From an uncultured Prevotella sp. (GTDB taxonomy: Bacteria > Bacteroidota > Bacteroidia > Bacteroidales > Bacteroidaceae): a stretch of 11,330 bases of DNA. Every line of letters begins with the position of its first letter. The stretch's first letter is position 1. Positions 1-6,437 of this stretch are shown piece by piece. The translations under genes and the position numbers were made by a program. The stretch lies in the NCBI GenBank assembly GCA_934230685.1, contig CAKQFF010000049.1, forward strand, positions 1-11,330, written 5' to 3'. Under the pieces are notes generated by a model, which saw nothing but the letters and a program-made list of their open reading frames with translations, was not told the DNA's origin and did no database searches.

Positions 1-125
1 CAGGTTCTTCTTCAGTTCCTGCTCACGTAGAGATGATGGGCTTCCTCGGTATGGGTAACAACCCAATGGTAGGTGCTTCTGTAGCTATCGCTGTGGCTAT
101 CGACCTCGCTCTCAACAAGAAGTAA
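1..125 (+). CDS. C-terminal end of an unrecognised protein (partial)
   Basis: An open frame enters from the left edge (first full codon at 3) and stops at TAA 123-125, giving about 40 residues. The visible tail holds the segments SVPAHVEMMGFLGMGNNPM and VGASVAIAVAIDLALNKK. It is rich in Gly, Ala, Val and Met. The last stretch could be one membrane helix ending in a positively charged tail, or simply a buried hydrophobic helix. I do not recognise the family. Codon use looks genuinely coding, and a strong terminator follows 32 nt after the stop, which supports this as a real gene end. Its function cannot be given from this fragment. Confidence 0.75.
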   Translation, partial: GSSSVPAHVEMMGFLGMGNNPMVGASVAIAVAIDLALNKK

Positions 126-157
126 TCATCCTCTAAACAGAGAAGATTATAACATAA

Positions 158-195
158 AAAAACTCCCATAGTCCGCAAGGATTATGGGAGTTTTT
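158..195 (+). terminator. Rho-independent terminator, probably bidirectional
   Basis: A long near-perfect hairpin: the left arm 158-174 (AAAAACTCCCATAGTCC) pairs with 179-195 around a GCAA loop at 175-178, with one G-U pair (171/182). A run of T closes the plus-strand side and a run of A opens it, so it should stop plus-strand transcripts from the gene ending at 125 and also minus-strand transcripts from the regulator ending at 264. GNRA loops such as GCAA are especially stable. Confidence 0.9.
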
Positions 196-263
196 CTTAT
201 ATATAGAAGATAATGATGTTTTCTTCTAAAAGTCATTGTTTCTTTTCGTATTTGTCGTATATA

Positions 264-863
264 TCAGTCGAGCAACGTTGAAGCACGCACACGCGAAAGA
301 GTCTCAGGAGTCATTTGCAGATAACTGGCTATATACACGAGCGGGGCACGCAACACAACCTGGGGCATAAGCTTGCACAATCTCTTGTAGCGGTCCTGTG
401 CAGTCTCAAAGCGCACAAGATCTGCATGCACCTGCGACTGTATAAGACTCTCCTCAAGTATCTTGCGGTATAGAATCTGTATGTTCACATTGTGCATGGC
501 AACACGCTCAAGGTCGGCCTTAGGCAATGCATAAGCCATTGTAGGCTCAATAGCCTCAACCTGAAGCTTGGTTGGCTCCTCCTTGAAAAGGCTTTCAATA
601 CACATCACAATAGTGTGGTCCTGCGCCAAATGCTCAGTCACTTCCTTGCCATGCTTGAAATAGAACTGGCGCATTAGTCCCTTGTCGATATACAGAAACT
701 GCTTGCAGACCTCGCCCTCCTTGAGCACAACGTCGCCCTTAGCATACTTTATCGGGACGAGAATGCTCTCCAGAACATCAAGCTCGTCATGCGTCATCGT
801 ACTGTAACGTCTTGCCAACTCACGCGCGATGTCGCGTGTGTTGGTGCTGACAATCTCCTTCAT
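264..863 (-). CDS. Crp/Fnr-family transcriptional regulator
   Basis: A 199-residue protein with the Crp/Fnr layout. The N-terminal cyclic-nucleotide-binding-type beta roll spans about residues 25-120, including AKGDVVLKEGEVCKQFLYIDKG, quoted here only to locate it at 41-62. A long dimerisation helix follows at about 120-150, then a C-terminal winged helix-turn-helix at about 170-197, with the recognition segment MTPETLSRVRAS at 184-195. The Arg-Ser motif used by E. coli CRP to hold cAMP is not visible, and there is no Cys cluster like the one that holds the Fe-S centre of FNR. The effector is therefore unknown and may not be cAMP. Many Bacteroidota carry short regulators of this kind with unassigned targets. 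The ATG at 861-863 is preceded by a purine-rich GGAAAGGATG about 8 nt away. It lies 119 nt downstream of lepA on the same strand. No consensus -7 box was found in that gap, so read-through from lepA is possible. Confidence 0.9.
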   Translation of the reverse strand: MKEIVSTNTRDIARELARRYSTMTHDELDVLESILVPIKYAKGDVVLKEGEVCKQFLYIDKGLMRQFYFKHGKEVTEHLAQDHTIVMCIESLFKEEPTKLQVEAIEPTMAYALPKADLERVAMHNVNIQILYRKILEESLIQSQVHADLVRFETAQDRYKRLCKLMPQVVLRAPLVYIASYLQMTPETLSRVRASTLLD

Positions 864-982
864 AGTTTTTACATCCTTTCCTTTTTACGCTTTCTCTAAA
901 TCATTAGTATAATTATATATTGTAAGGGTTTTACAGATTGCCTTTGGCTGTATCAGTCTTGTGTTAGACGCTGCGCTCTACA
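864..982. other. Intergenic gap between lepA and the Crp/Fnr gene
   Basis: These 119 nt hold no open frame of note. I see no convincing terminator for lepA: only a weak GCC-AAA-GGC hairpin on the minus strand around 936-945. There is also no TAnnTTTG promoter box for the regulator. An A/T-rich patch lies at about 900-922. Confidence 0.5.
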
Positions 983-2764
983 TCAGTCGAGTTTAAGCAC
1001 TGCGAGGAATGCCTTCTGCGGCACCTCCACATTACCAATCTGCTTCATGCGCTTCTTACCCTTCTTCTGCTTCTCAAGCAACTTGCGCTTACGGCTTACG
1101 TCGCCACCATAACACTTGGCTGTAACGTCCTTGCGCACACACTTGATAGTCTCACGAGCCACAATTTTGGCACCAATGGCAGCCTGAATTGCTATGTCAA
1201 ACTGCTGACGCGGAATCAAGTCCTTAAGCTTCTCACACATCTTACGACCCATGCTCACAGCATTGTCCTGATGAGTAAGAGCAGAGAGTGCGTCAACAGG
1301 CTCACCGTTGAGCAGGATATCAAGCTTGGCAAGTCGTGACGGACGGAACCCGTCGATGTGATAATCAAACGAGGCATATCCCTTGCTTATAGATTTCAGT
1401 TTGTCGTAGAAATCTATCACTATCTCACCCAAAGGCAGCATAAAATGCAACTCTACACGGTTACCACTCACATACTCCTGATTAATCAATTCGCCACGCT
1501 TGTCAAGACAGAGCGTCATGATTGGACCAATGAAGTTGGTTGTAGTGATTATGGTAGAGCGAATATACGGCTCCTCAATATGGTCGATGAGTGTCTGCTC
1601 GGGCAATCCCGACGGATTATGCACTTCCTTTACATTACCTTGCTTGTCGTATACCAAATATGACACGTTAGGCACAGTTGTGATAACGTCCATATTGAAC
1701 TCGCGGTCCAAACGTTCCTGCACAATCTCCATATGCAGAAGTCCGAGGAAGCCACAACGGAAACCAAATCCAAGGGCAACCGAAGACTCAGGAGAGAATG
1801 TCAGCGAGGCATCATTGAGCTGCAATTTCTCAAGCGAAGCACGTAAGTTCTCGTATTCACTTGGATCAATCGGATACACACCTGCAAACACCATAGGCTT
1901 TACCTCTTGGAATCCAGAAATAGCTTTATCGCACGGACGATCGACATGCGTGATGGTATCACCCACCTTCACCTCAGTGGCATCCTTGATACCAGAGATG
2001 ATGTAGCCCACCTCACCAGTCTTCAGCACCTGGCGTGGCACCATATCCATCTTGAGCACACCCACTTCGTCGGCTACATACTCCATGCCTGTGTTGAAGA
2101 ACTTTACCTTGTCGCCTTTGCGTATCTCGCCATTCTCAATCTTAAAGTAGGCTATGATACCACGGAAGGAATTGAACACAGAGTCGAAAATAAGTGCCTG
2201 AAGCGGAGCCTTTGTGTCGCCAGTAGGATGTGGCACACGCTCCACAATAGCCTGAAGCACTTCGTCAACGCCTTCTCCGGTCTTGCCCGAAGCACGCAGA
2301 ATGTCCTCACGCTTGCAGCCAATGAGTTCCACAATCTCGTCTTCCACCTCATCAGGCATTGCGCTCGGCATGTCAATCTTATTAAGTACTGGGATTATTT
2401 CCAGGTCATGCTCTATAGCCATATAGAGATTAGAGATGGTTTGAGCCTGAACACCCTGTGTGGCGTCAACCACAAGCAGTGCACCCTCACACGCGGCAAT
2501 GCTTCGCGACACCTCATAAGAGAAGTCTACGTGTCCCGGAGTATCAATAAGATTCAGAATATATGTTTGGCCATTATGCTTGTATTCCATCTGTATGGCA
2601 TGGCTCTTGATTGTTATGCCACGCTCACGCTCCAGGTCCATGTTGTCAAGCATCTGACCTTCAGTTATCTTGATAGTTTGTGTACGCTCCAGCAATCGGT
2701 CGGCAAGTGTTGATTTGCCGTGGTCGATGTGGGCAATAATGCAGAAATTCCTTATATTGTCCAT
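983..2764 (-). CDS. lepA: Elongation factor 4 (LepA), ribosome back-translocating GTPase
   Basis: A full-length 593-residue LepA/EF4, close to the usual length of about 600. It is a translational GTPase related to EF-G that acts on the 70S ribosome. Back-translocation, rescue of stalled ribosomes and 30S biogenesis have all been proposed as its role. GTPase motifs are in order: P-loop AHIDHGKST at 11-19, the switch I region with RERGITIKS at 46-54, DTPGH at 74-78 with the catalytic His78, NKID at 128-131, and the G5 region ASGKTG at 158-163. The C-terminal half has the EF-G-like domains and ends in the LepA-specific tail with [20 protein letters not shown] near 560-580. All key residues are present. 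The ATG at 2762-2764 places the P-loop at the usual position, and the leader is A/T-rich without a clear Shine-Dalgarno. A -7 box (2787-2794) lies just upstream, shared with a divergent promoter. The Crp/Fnr gene follows downstream. Confidence 0.98.
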   Translation of the reverse strand: MDNIRNFCIIAHIDHGKSTLADRLLERTQTIKITEGQMLDNMDLERERGITIKSHAIQMEYKHNGQTYILNLIDTPGHVDFSYEVSRSIAACEGALLVVDATQGVQAQTISNLYMAIEHDLEIIPVLNKIDMPSAMPDEVEDEIVELIGCKREDILRASGKTGEGVDEVLQAIVERVPHPTGDTKAPLQALIFDSVFNSFRGIIAYFKIENGEIRKGDKVKFFNTGMEYVADEVGVLKMDMVPRQVLKTGEVGYIISGIKDATEVKVGDTITHVDRPCDKAISGFQEVKPMVFAGVYPIDPSEYENLRASLEKLQLNDASLTFSPESSVALGFGFRCGFLGLLHMEIVQERLDREFNMDVITTVPNVSYLVYDKQGNVKEVHNPSGLPEQTLIDHIEEPYIRSTIITTTNFIGPIMTLCLDKRGELINQEYVSGNRVELHFMLPLGEIVIDFYDKLKSISKGYASFDYHIDGFRPSRLAKLDILLNGEPVDALSALTHQDNAVSMGRKMCEKLKDLIPRQQFDIAIQAAIGAKIVARETIKCVRKDVTAKCYGGDVSRKRKLLEKQKKGKKRMKQIGNVEVPQKAFLAVLKLD

Positions 2765-2784
2765 TGATATATATCAGTTTTATG

Positions 2785-2826
2785 TGCAAAGTTACTTGTT
2801 TTTTCCGACAAATAGGTAACTTTGCA
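2785..2826. promoter_or_regulatory. Divergent promoters inside an 11-bp inverted repeat
   Basis: The arms TGCAAAGTTAC (2785-2795) and GTAACTTTGCA (2816-2826) are perfect inverted repeats separated by 20 nt. Each contains TAACTTTG, a match to the Bacteroidota -7 consensus TAnnTTTG, pointing outward: minus strand 2794-2787 toward lepA and plus strand 2817-2824 toward the lipoprotein gene at 2916. For the plus promoter a TTG lies at 2796-2798 with an 18-nt spacer, near the expected -33 position. For the minus promoter the nearest TTTG (2812-2809) is only 14 nt away, shorter than usual, so its -33 element is weak. Predicted 5' leaders are about 15-20 nt for lepA and about 80-90 nt for the lipoprotein gene. 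Confidence 0.6.
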
Positions 2827-2915
2827 TAAGAAAAATAATCCACATTAATACAAGTGGCTACTTTTACTAAGATAGTATCAGATTTTTAACGAATTGTATT
2901 TATATTTACAAAGAA

Positions 2916-3314
2916 ATGAAACATATCATATTTGGCTTTATAGCTTGTTCGGCACTGCTGTGCAGCTGCCACGAGAGTTTGGAGAAACGTGCCCAGCGCG
3001 AGGCGCGTGAATATACAGAAAAATACTGCCCCACTCCCGAACAGAACTACACGCGCACCGACAGCGTAGTGTTTGACATCACTACCAAAACCTACCACTA
3101 CTACTGTTCAGTGACAGGCGAACTTGACAACAAGACCATCTTCGACAACAACCGACAGAAACTTGCCGATGCAATTCTTGCCACCGTAAAGGAGAACACT
3201 TCTTTCCGCTCATACAAGAAGGAGGGCTTTGCTTTCCAGTGGACCCTTCGCTCTGACAAGAACAAGAATGTTGTTTACTTCGACAAGCGATACACACAGA
3301 AGGACTACAACTAA
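2916..3314 (+). CDS. Small hypothetical lipoprotein
   Basis: A 132-residue protein of unknown function. The N-terminus is a lipoprotein signal peptide: MKH, a hydrophobic core IIFGFIACSALL, and the lipobox LCSC with the lipidated Cys at residue 18. The mature protein is small and polar, with an alpha-helical charged stretch just after the Cys (ESLEKRAQREAREYTEKY) and then a Tyr/Thr-rich part that looks like beta strands (residues 45-132, e.g. VVFDITTKTYHYY). No catalytic motif is visible. Proteins like this are common in the Bacteroidota envelope; whether it faces the periplasm or the cell surface cannot be told. The start is fixed by the signal peptide; the leader before ATG is ACAAAGAA, A-rich without a strong Shine-Dalgarno. 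It is transcribed divergently from lepA and appears monocistronic, as the next gene is convergent. Confidence 0.85.
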   Translation: MKHIIFGFIACSALLCSCHESLEKRAQREAREYTEKYCPTPEQNYTRTDSVVFDITTKTYHYYCSVTGELDNKTIFDNNRQKLADAILATVKENTSFRSYKKEGFAFQWTLRSDKNKNVVYFDKRYTQKDYN

Positions 3315-3358
3315 CCCATCTTCTGATCTCCAATATCGAATATCTGCAAACTAAAATA

Positions 3359-3392
3359 AGGGCTGGATTCCTTTCGCATAGAACCCAGCCCT
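3359..3392. terminator. Hairpin terminator between convergent genes
   Basis: AGGGCTGG (3359-3366) pairs with CCAGCCCT (3385-3392). One mismatch is followed by three further inner pairs (3368-3370 with 3381-3383), leaving a 10-nt loop. On the minus strand the stem is followed by TTATTTTAG, so it best fits the end of the nagA pair (stop at 3426). On the plus strand only CATTGTATAT follows, so termination of the lipoprotein transcript would be weaker. Confidence 0.7.
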
Positions 3393-3425
3393 CATTGTAT
3401 ATATAAATAAGGTGTAACTCTGTCT

Positions 3426-4583
3426 TTACAACTCGTTGGTCACCTCTTTACCCATTTGCATTACGTATGTGAGGTTGATGTCTTTGTCGAACATCATGAT
3501 GTCGGCATCCTTACCCTCCTCGATAGAACCCTTGCGGTCGTATATGCCCATAATCTTTGCAGGAGTCTCACTCGCCATGCGGAACACGTCAATCATAGGA
3601 ATCTCAGCCTTCTGAATGCAGGTGCGGATGAGAGTGTCCATAGTAGCAATAGAACCAGCAAGAGCCGAGTGGTCGGCAAGCTTGCAAACACCGTCTTCAA
3701 GGATAACGCTTGGCTCTGAAGACACACTGCCTTCGCTTGCGGCATAAGCCAAAGAGTCGGTGATAAGAGCAGTCTTCTCTACGCCCTTAATCTGATATAC
3801 CACCTGAAGCATCACTGGAGGCACGTGAATACCATCGGCAATCACCTCTACAGTCATGTCTTGAAGAGCATAAACACTCTCTACTGTGCCAGGCACCTTG
3901 AACTCATGCTCCTTATAAACCACTGGCATTGCGTTGTAGAAGTGTGCTGCATGAGAAAGTCCTGCATCATGGGCAGCCACAACATCCTCGTATGTAGCTC
4001 GTGTGCAGGTGAGTGCTGTGAGCACACCGTGCTTGCGGCATGCTGTAATAAACTCTACTGATCCCTGAAGTTCAGGAGCCTCGTCCCAACGCTTGATACA
4101 TGAATATTTGTCGAGCAAAGGATCATATTCCTCAGCCACAGGAGCCTTTATCAGCACTGGATTCTGTGCGCCAGCCTGCTTAGGATTGATATATGAACCC
4201 TCGATATGGAGTCCGAGCACAGGACTATCCTTCTCAGCCATTAGTTTCTCGCAAGCCTGACAAGCGGCCTCAATCGTAGGTATGGTTGACGATGAGAGAG
4301 TAGGATAAATTGTAGTTGTACCATGCTTCATGTGCGCATTCACAGCGGCACGGAAAGCATCCTCGCTGCCTTCGATAAAGTCGCGACCGCCACCACCATG
4401 AGTGTGCATATCTATACCACCAGGCACTACATAGCAACCCTTGGCGTCGATTATTTCAGCGTCAACAATATGAAGGTCGATATTTGATACGGCTTTGATT
4501 TTATTGTCGTCGATGATTAGAGAGCCGCCCTCAAGCCAACCTTTAGGGGTGAGAATGCGACCATTGACTATTTGCTTTAGCAT
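3426..4583 (-). CDS. NagA-like amidohydrolase, divergent tandem copy lacking a metal-ligand His
   Basis: A 385-residue member of the N-acetylglucosamine-6-phosphate deacetylase family (amidohydrolase superfamily). Catalytic NagA converts GlcNAc-6-P to GlcN-6-P and acetate in the cytoplasm. The barrel signature is present: HTHGGGG with His60 and His62, Glu128 in HIEG, His214 in HAAHFYNAMP, GIHVPP with His253, and ITD with Asp276. Three conserved points are changed relative to the upstream copy and the family: the usual EGP is EGS (Ser130), and the usual GHT is TCT, so the position matching E. coli His195, a Zn ligand, is Cys193 (codon TGC at 4005-4007). Also, HATH is HAAH. The frame is intact along its full length, and its length equals that of the upstream copy, so this is not an obvious pseudogene. 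It could be a deacetylase with an altered metal site, an enzyme with a new substrate, or an inactive partner. The ATG at 4581-4583 follows the upstream copy by 12 nt, so the two are almost certainly cotranscribed. Confidence 0.85.
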   Translation of the reverse strand: MLKQIVNGRILTPKGWLEGGSLIIDDNKIKAVSNIDLHIVDAEIIDAKGCYVVPGGIDMHTHGGGGRDFIEGSEDAFRAAVNAHMKHGTTTIYPTLSSSTIPTIEAACQACEKLMAEKDSPVLGLHIEGSYINPKQAGAQNPVLIKAPVAEEYDPLLDKYSCIKRWDEAPELQGSVEFITACRKHGVLTALTCTRATYEDVVAAHDAGLSHAAHFYNAMPVVYKEHEFKVPGTVESVYALQDMTVEVIADGIHVPPVMLQVVYQIKGVEKTALITDSLAYAASEGSVSSEPSVILEDGVCKLADHSALAGSIATMDTLIRTCIQKAEIPMIDVFRMASETPAKIMGIYDRKGSIEEGKDADIMMFDKDINLTYVMQMGKEVTNEL

Positions 4584-4595
4584 AATTATATGTGT

Positions 4596-5753
4596 TTAGA
4601 GTTCGTTGGTTACTTCATTACCCATCTGCATCACGTATGTGAGCTTAAGATCCTTGTCGAACATCATGATGTCGGCATCCTTGCCATCCTCAAGCGATCC
4701 CTTGCGGTCGAACACACCCATAATCTTGGCAGGAGTCTCACTTGCCATGCGGCATGCGTCTGCCATAGGAATGTTTGCCATCTGCACACATGTGCGGATA
4801 AGGCGATCCATTGTAGCAATAGAGCCTGCAAGAGCTGAGTGGTCGGCAAGCTTGCATACACCATCCTCAAGGATAACGCGCGGATCGAAAGCCACACCCT
4901 CGTCGCTTGCAGCACAAGCCAATGAGTCGGTGATGAGGGCTGTCTTCTCCACACCCTTGATCTGATATACAACACGAAGCATTACCGGTGGCACGTGGAT
5001 GCCGTCGGCGATAACCTCCACAGTCATGTCGGGAAGAGCATAAACACTCTCCACAGTACCAGGCACCTTGAACTCATGCTCCTTATATACCACTGGCATT
5101 GCGTTATAGAAGTGAGTGGCGTGCATCATACCTGCCTTATGTCCAGCAACCACATCTTTATATGTAGCGCGTGTGTGGCCTATTGACGCCAATACGCCAT
5201 GCTTGCGGCATGCCTCAATAAACTCGATAGAACCAGGAAGCTCAGGAGCCTCGTCCCAACGCTTAATACATGAATACTTGTCGAGCAAAGGCTCATATTC
5301 CTCTGCCACGGGAGCCTTGATCCACTCAGGAATCTGAGCACCAGCCTGCTTAGGATTGAAGTAAGGACCTTCGAGGTGGAGTCCGAGTACCGGACTGTTC
5401 TCCTCAGCCATAAGCTTCTCGCATGTCTCGCAAGCAGCCTCAATCATAGGAACTGTCGAAGAAGAAAGAGTTGGGAAGATTGATGTAGTGCCATGCTTCA
5501 TGTGAGCATTGATAGCCACACGGAAAGCCTCTTCGGTACCTTCCATGAAGTCGCGACCGCCACCACCATGCACATGCAATTCCACACCACCAGGAACTAC
5601 ATAGCATCCTTTAGCATCAATGATTTCTGCTTCTACGATGTGGAGATCACTGTTCGATACGGCCTTAATCTTATTGCCGTCGATGATTACAGAGCCGCCT
5701 TCGAGCCAGCCTTCTGGAGTAAGAACGCGACCGTTGATAATTTGCTTTAGCAT
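4596..5753 (-). CDS. nagA: N-acetylglucosamine-6-phosphate deacetylase
   Basis: A 385-residue NagA with the expected active site. It carries HVHGGGG (His60, His62), HLEGPY with the metal ligand Glu128, the SIGHTRATY loop with His193, HATHFYNAMP with His214, GIHVPP with His253, and ITDS with Asp276, the catalytic acid/base position. These match E. coli Glu131, His195, His216 and Asp273. It should deacetylate GlcNAc-6-P in the cytoplasm, giving GlcN-6-P for NagB, and it may also serve cell-wall recycling. The frame is open back to a TTG at 5783. I prefer the ATG at 5751-5753, because it aligns exactly with the start of the downstream copy (MLKQI) and both are preceded by a similar AATT. It is the first gene of a two-gene unit. 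A -7 box lies about 90 nt upstream (5847-5854) and a palindrome sits in the leader. No nagB or sugar transporter lies nearby in the window. Confidence 0.93.
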   Translation of the reverse strand: MLKQIINGRVLTPEGWLEGGSVIIDGNKIKAVSNSDLHIVEAEIIDAKGCYVVPGGVELHVHGGGGRDFMEGTEEAFRVAINAHMKHGTTSIFPTLSSSTVPMIEAACETCEKLMAEENSPVLGLHLEGPYFNPKQAGAQIPEWIKAPVAEEYEPLLDKYSCIKRWDEAPELPGSIEFIEACRKHGVLASIGHTRATYKDVVAGHKAGMMHATHFYNAMPVVYKEHEFKVPGTVESVYALPDMTVEVIADGIHVPPVMLRVVYQIKGVEKTALITDSLACAASDEGVAFDPRVILEDGVCKLADHSALAGSIATMDRLIRTCVQMANIPMADACRMASETPAKIMGVFDRKGSLEDGKDADIMMFDKDLKLTYVMQMGNEVTNEL

Positions 5754-5773
5754 AATTGTATGATTAGTTAGAG

Positions 5774-5786
5774 AACTTGTCAAGTT
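5774..5786. promoter_or_regulatory. Perfect 13-nt palindrome in the nagA leader
   Basis: AACTTG-T-CAAGTT has perfect dyad symmetry around one central base. It sits about 20 nt upstream of the nagA ATG and about 60 nt downstream of the -7 box, a position where a repressor could block transcription. No regulator gene lies beside it, and it may be chance in A/T-rich DNA. Confidence 0.3.
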
Positions 5787-5846
5787 GCAGAATATTTATC
5801 ATAGATATGTGCAAGACTTTTTAGTTCATTAGTAGATTTCCACAAG

Positions 5847-5854
5847 CAAAGGTA
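5847..5854 (-). promoter_or_regulatory. Promoter -7 box for the nagA pair
   Basis: On the minus strand this reads TACCTTTG, followed by C, a perfect match to the Bacteroidota -7 consensus TAnnTTTG. The -33 element is uncertain: TTTG occurs 11 nt (5866-5869) and 24 nt (5879-5882) upstream, neither at the usual spacing of about 19-20 nt. The implied leader to the ATG at 5753 is about 85-90 nt. Confidence 0.6.
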
Positions 5855-5996
5855 CATATATTTTTCAAACTATTAATACAAATCAAAAAAAATGATTTCT
5901 AAAACAAATAAATTTTTCAATTAGAATAAATTATTCAAGAAACTTGTATTAATTATGAATATCCGTGGATTTTTTTAGAACATTCATATAACATAA

Positions 5997-6047
5997 AATC
6001 GGAGTTATGTGGGCTAAATTCAACATCTTGCCACACCTACTCCGATT
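5997..6047 (-). terminator. Terminator of the TSCPD gene
   Basis: AATCGGAGT (5997-6005) faces ACTCCGATT (6039-6047), and a second block TGTGG (6008-6012) faces CCACA (6031-6035), with an internal mismatch between them and an 18-nt loop. On the minus strand the stem is followed by a short T-rich tract (TTTTATG). It lies about 55 nt after the TSCPD stop codon. Confidence 0.65.
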
Positions 6048-6100
6048 GGAATCTGCCCATACGCACTATATATATAATGTGTATCCGTATAGATTATATA

Positions 6101-6352
6101 TTAATATCCCATCTGACCTAAGGCCTCAGCCAACTGGTCGGGGCAGCTTGTGGGCTTGCCTCCGCAAGTAATGCCCTTGAGAGTCTGCTTCACGTCTGTT
6201 GCCTTCTTGCCTATACACAAGGCACAGATGCCCTTGAGATTGCCATTGCATCCACCCAAGAACGAGAGATTGCGGATAATGCCGTCAGCATCAACATCAA
6301 TAGTGATAAGGCGGCTGCATGTGCCACTGGTGGTGTATTCCAAATGATTCAT
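6101..6352 (-). CDS. Small TSCPD-domain protein (TIGR03905-like)
   Basis: An 83-residue protein that is a complete stand-alone TSCPD domain. This Cys-rich module is best known as the C-terminal part of adenosylcobalamin-dependent ribonucleotide reductases. It starts YTTSGTCSRLI with Cys12, has GGCNGN with Cys35, CALC with Cys43 and Cys46, then TCGGKPTSCPDQLA with Cys63 and Cys70, the motif that names the domain. The six cysteines suggest metal binding or redox activity. The function of the short free-standing form is not established, and no ribonucleotide reductase gene is in the window. The ATG at 6350-6352 gives the usual start of the family and no other start is plausible. The gene begins only 8 nt after the T-run of the terminator that follows yebC. 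Confidence 0.88.
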   Translation of the reverse strand: MNHLEYTTSGTCSRLITIDVDADGIIRNLSFLGGCNGNLKGICALCIGKKATDVKQTLKGITCGGKPTSCPDQLAEALGQMGY

Positions 6353-6360
6353 AAATATAT

Positions 6361-6419
6361 AAAATAAAAAAGCCCCATCCCCTTACTTATCCCCTAAGGG
6401 AAACGGCAACGGGATGGGG
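6361..6419 (-). terminator. Terminator after yebC, directly before the TSCPD start
   Basis: On the minus strand, CCCCATCCC (6419-6411) pairs with GGGATGGGG (6381-6373), nine pairs, followed by C and then TTTTTTATTTT. A smaller inner hairpin (TAAGGG with CCCTTA, 6395-6400 and 6380-6385) partly competes with the outer stem. The hairpin begins about 18 nt after the yebC stop, and its T-run ends 8 nt before the next start codon. Confidence 0.85.
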
Positions 6420-6437
6420 ACAATATCTTAAGTTATC

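Larger units (their letters stand above)
3426..5753. repeat. Tandem gene duplication (two nagA-type units)
   Basis: The units 3426-4583 and 4596-5753 are direct repeats of equal length (385 codons each). A hand alignment without gaps gives 69 amino acid differences, about 82% identity. Some DNA blocks are almost identical, for example around 3885-3945 and 5055-5110, while others differ at many positions. The 12-nt spacer shows no sign of a mobile element. Confidence 0.9.
5754..6100. other. A/T-rich intergenic region upstream of nagA
   Basis: About 350 nt without a coding frame I would support. From nagA outward it holds a 13-nt palindrome (5774-5786), a -7 promoter box (5847-5854), a very A/T-rich stretch (about 5855-5995), and the hairpin terminator of the TSCPD gene (5997-6047). 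I see no riboswitch or tRNA-like fold, but a small RNA cannot be excluded. Confidence 0.6.

Noticed and set aside
264..991. Shared sequence CTCGACTGA at the ends of the regulator and lepA genes
   Set aside because: Both proteins end in Leu-Asp and use the same codons and stop; nine bases are too few to count as a repeat or attachment site.
1907..2713. Long plus-strand open frame (268 codons) opposite lepA
   Set aside because: It is antisense to a highly conserved gene with all LepA motifs, its translation has no recognisable domain, and it has no promoter or ribosome binding site.
5754..5783. Ten-residue N-terminal extension of the upstream nagA from a TTG at 5783
   Set aside because: The downstream paralogue starts exactly at the aligned ATG, the extension has no counterpart there, and it would run through the palindrome.
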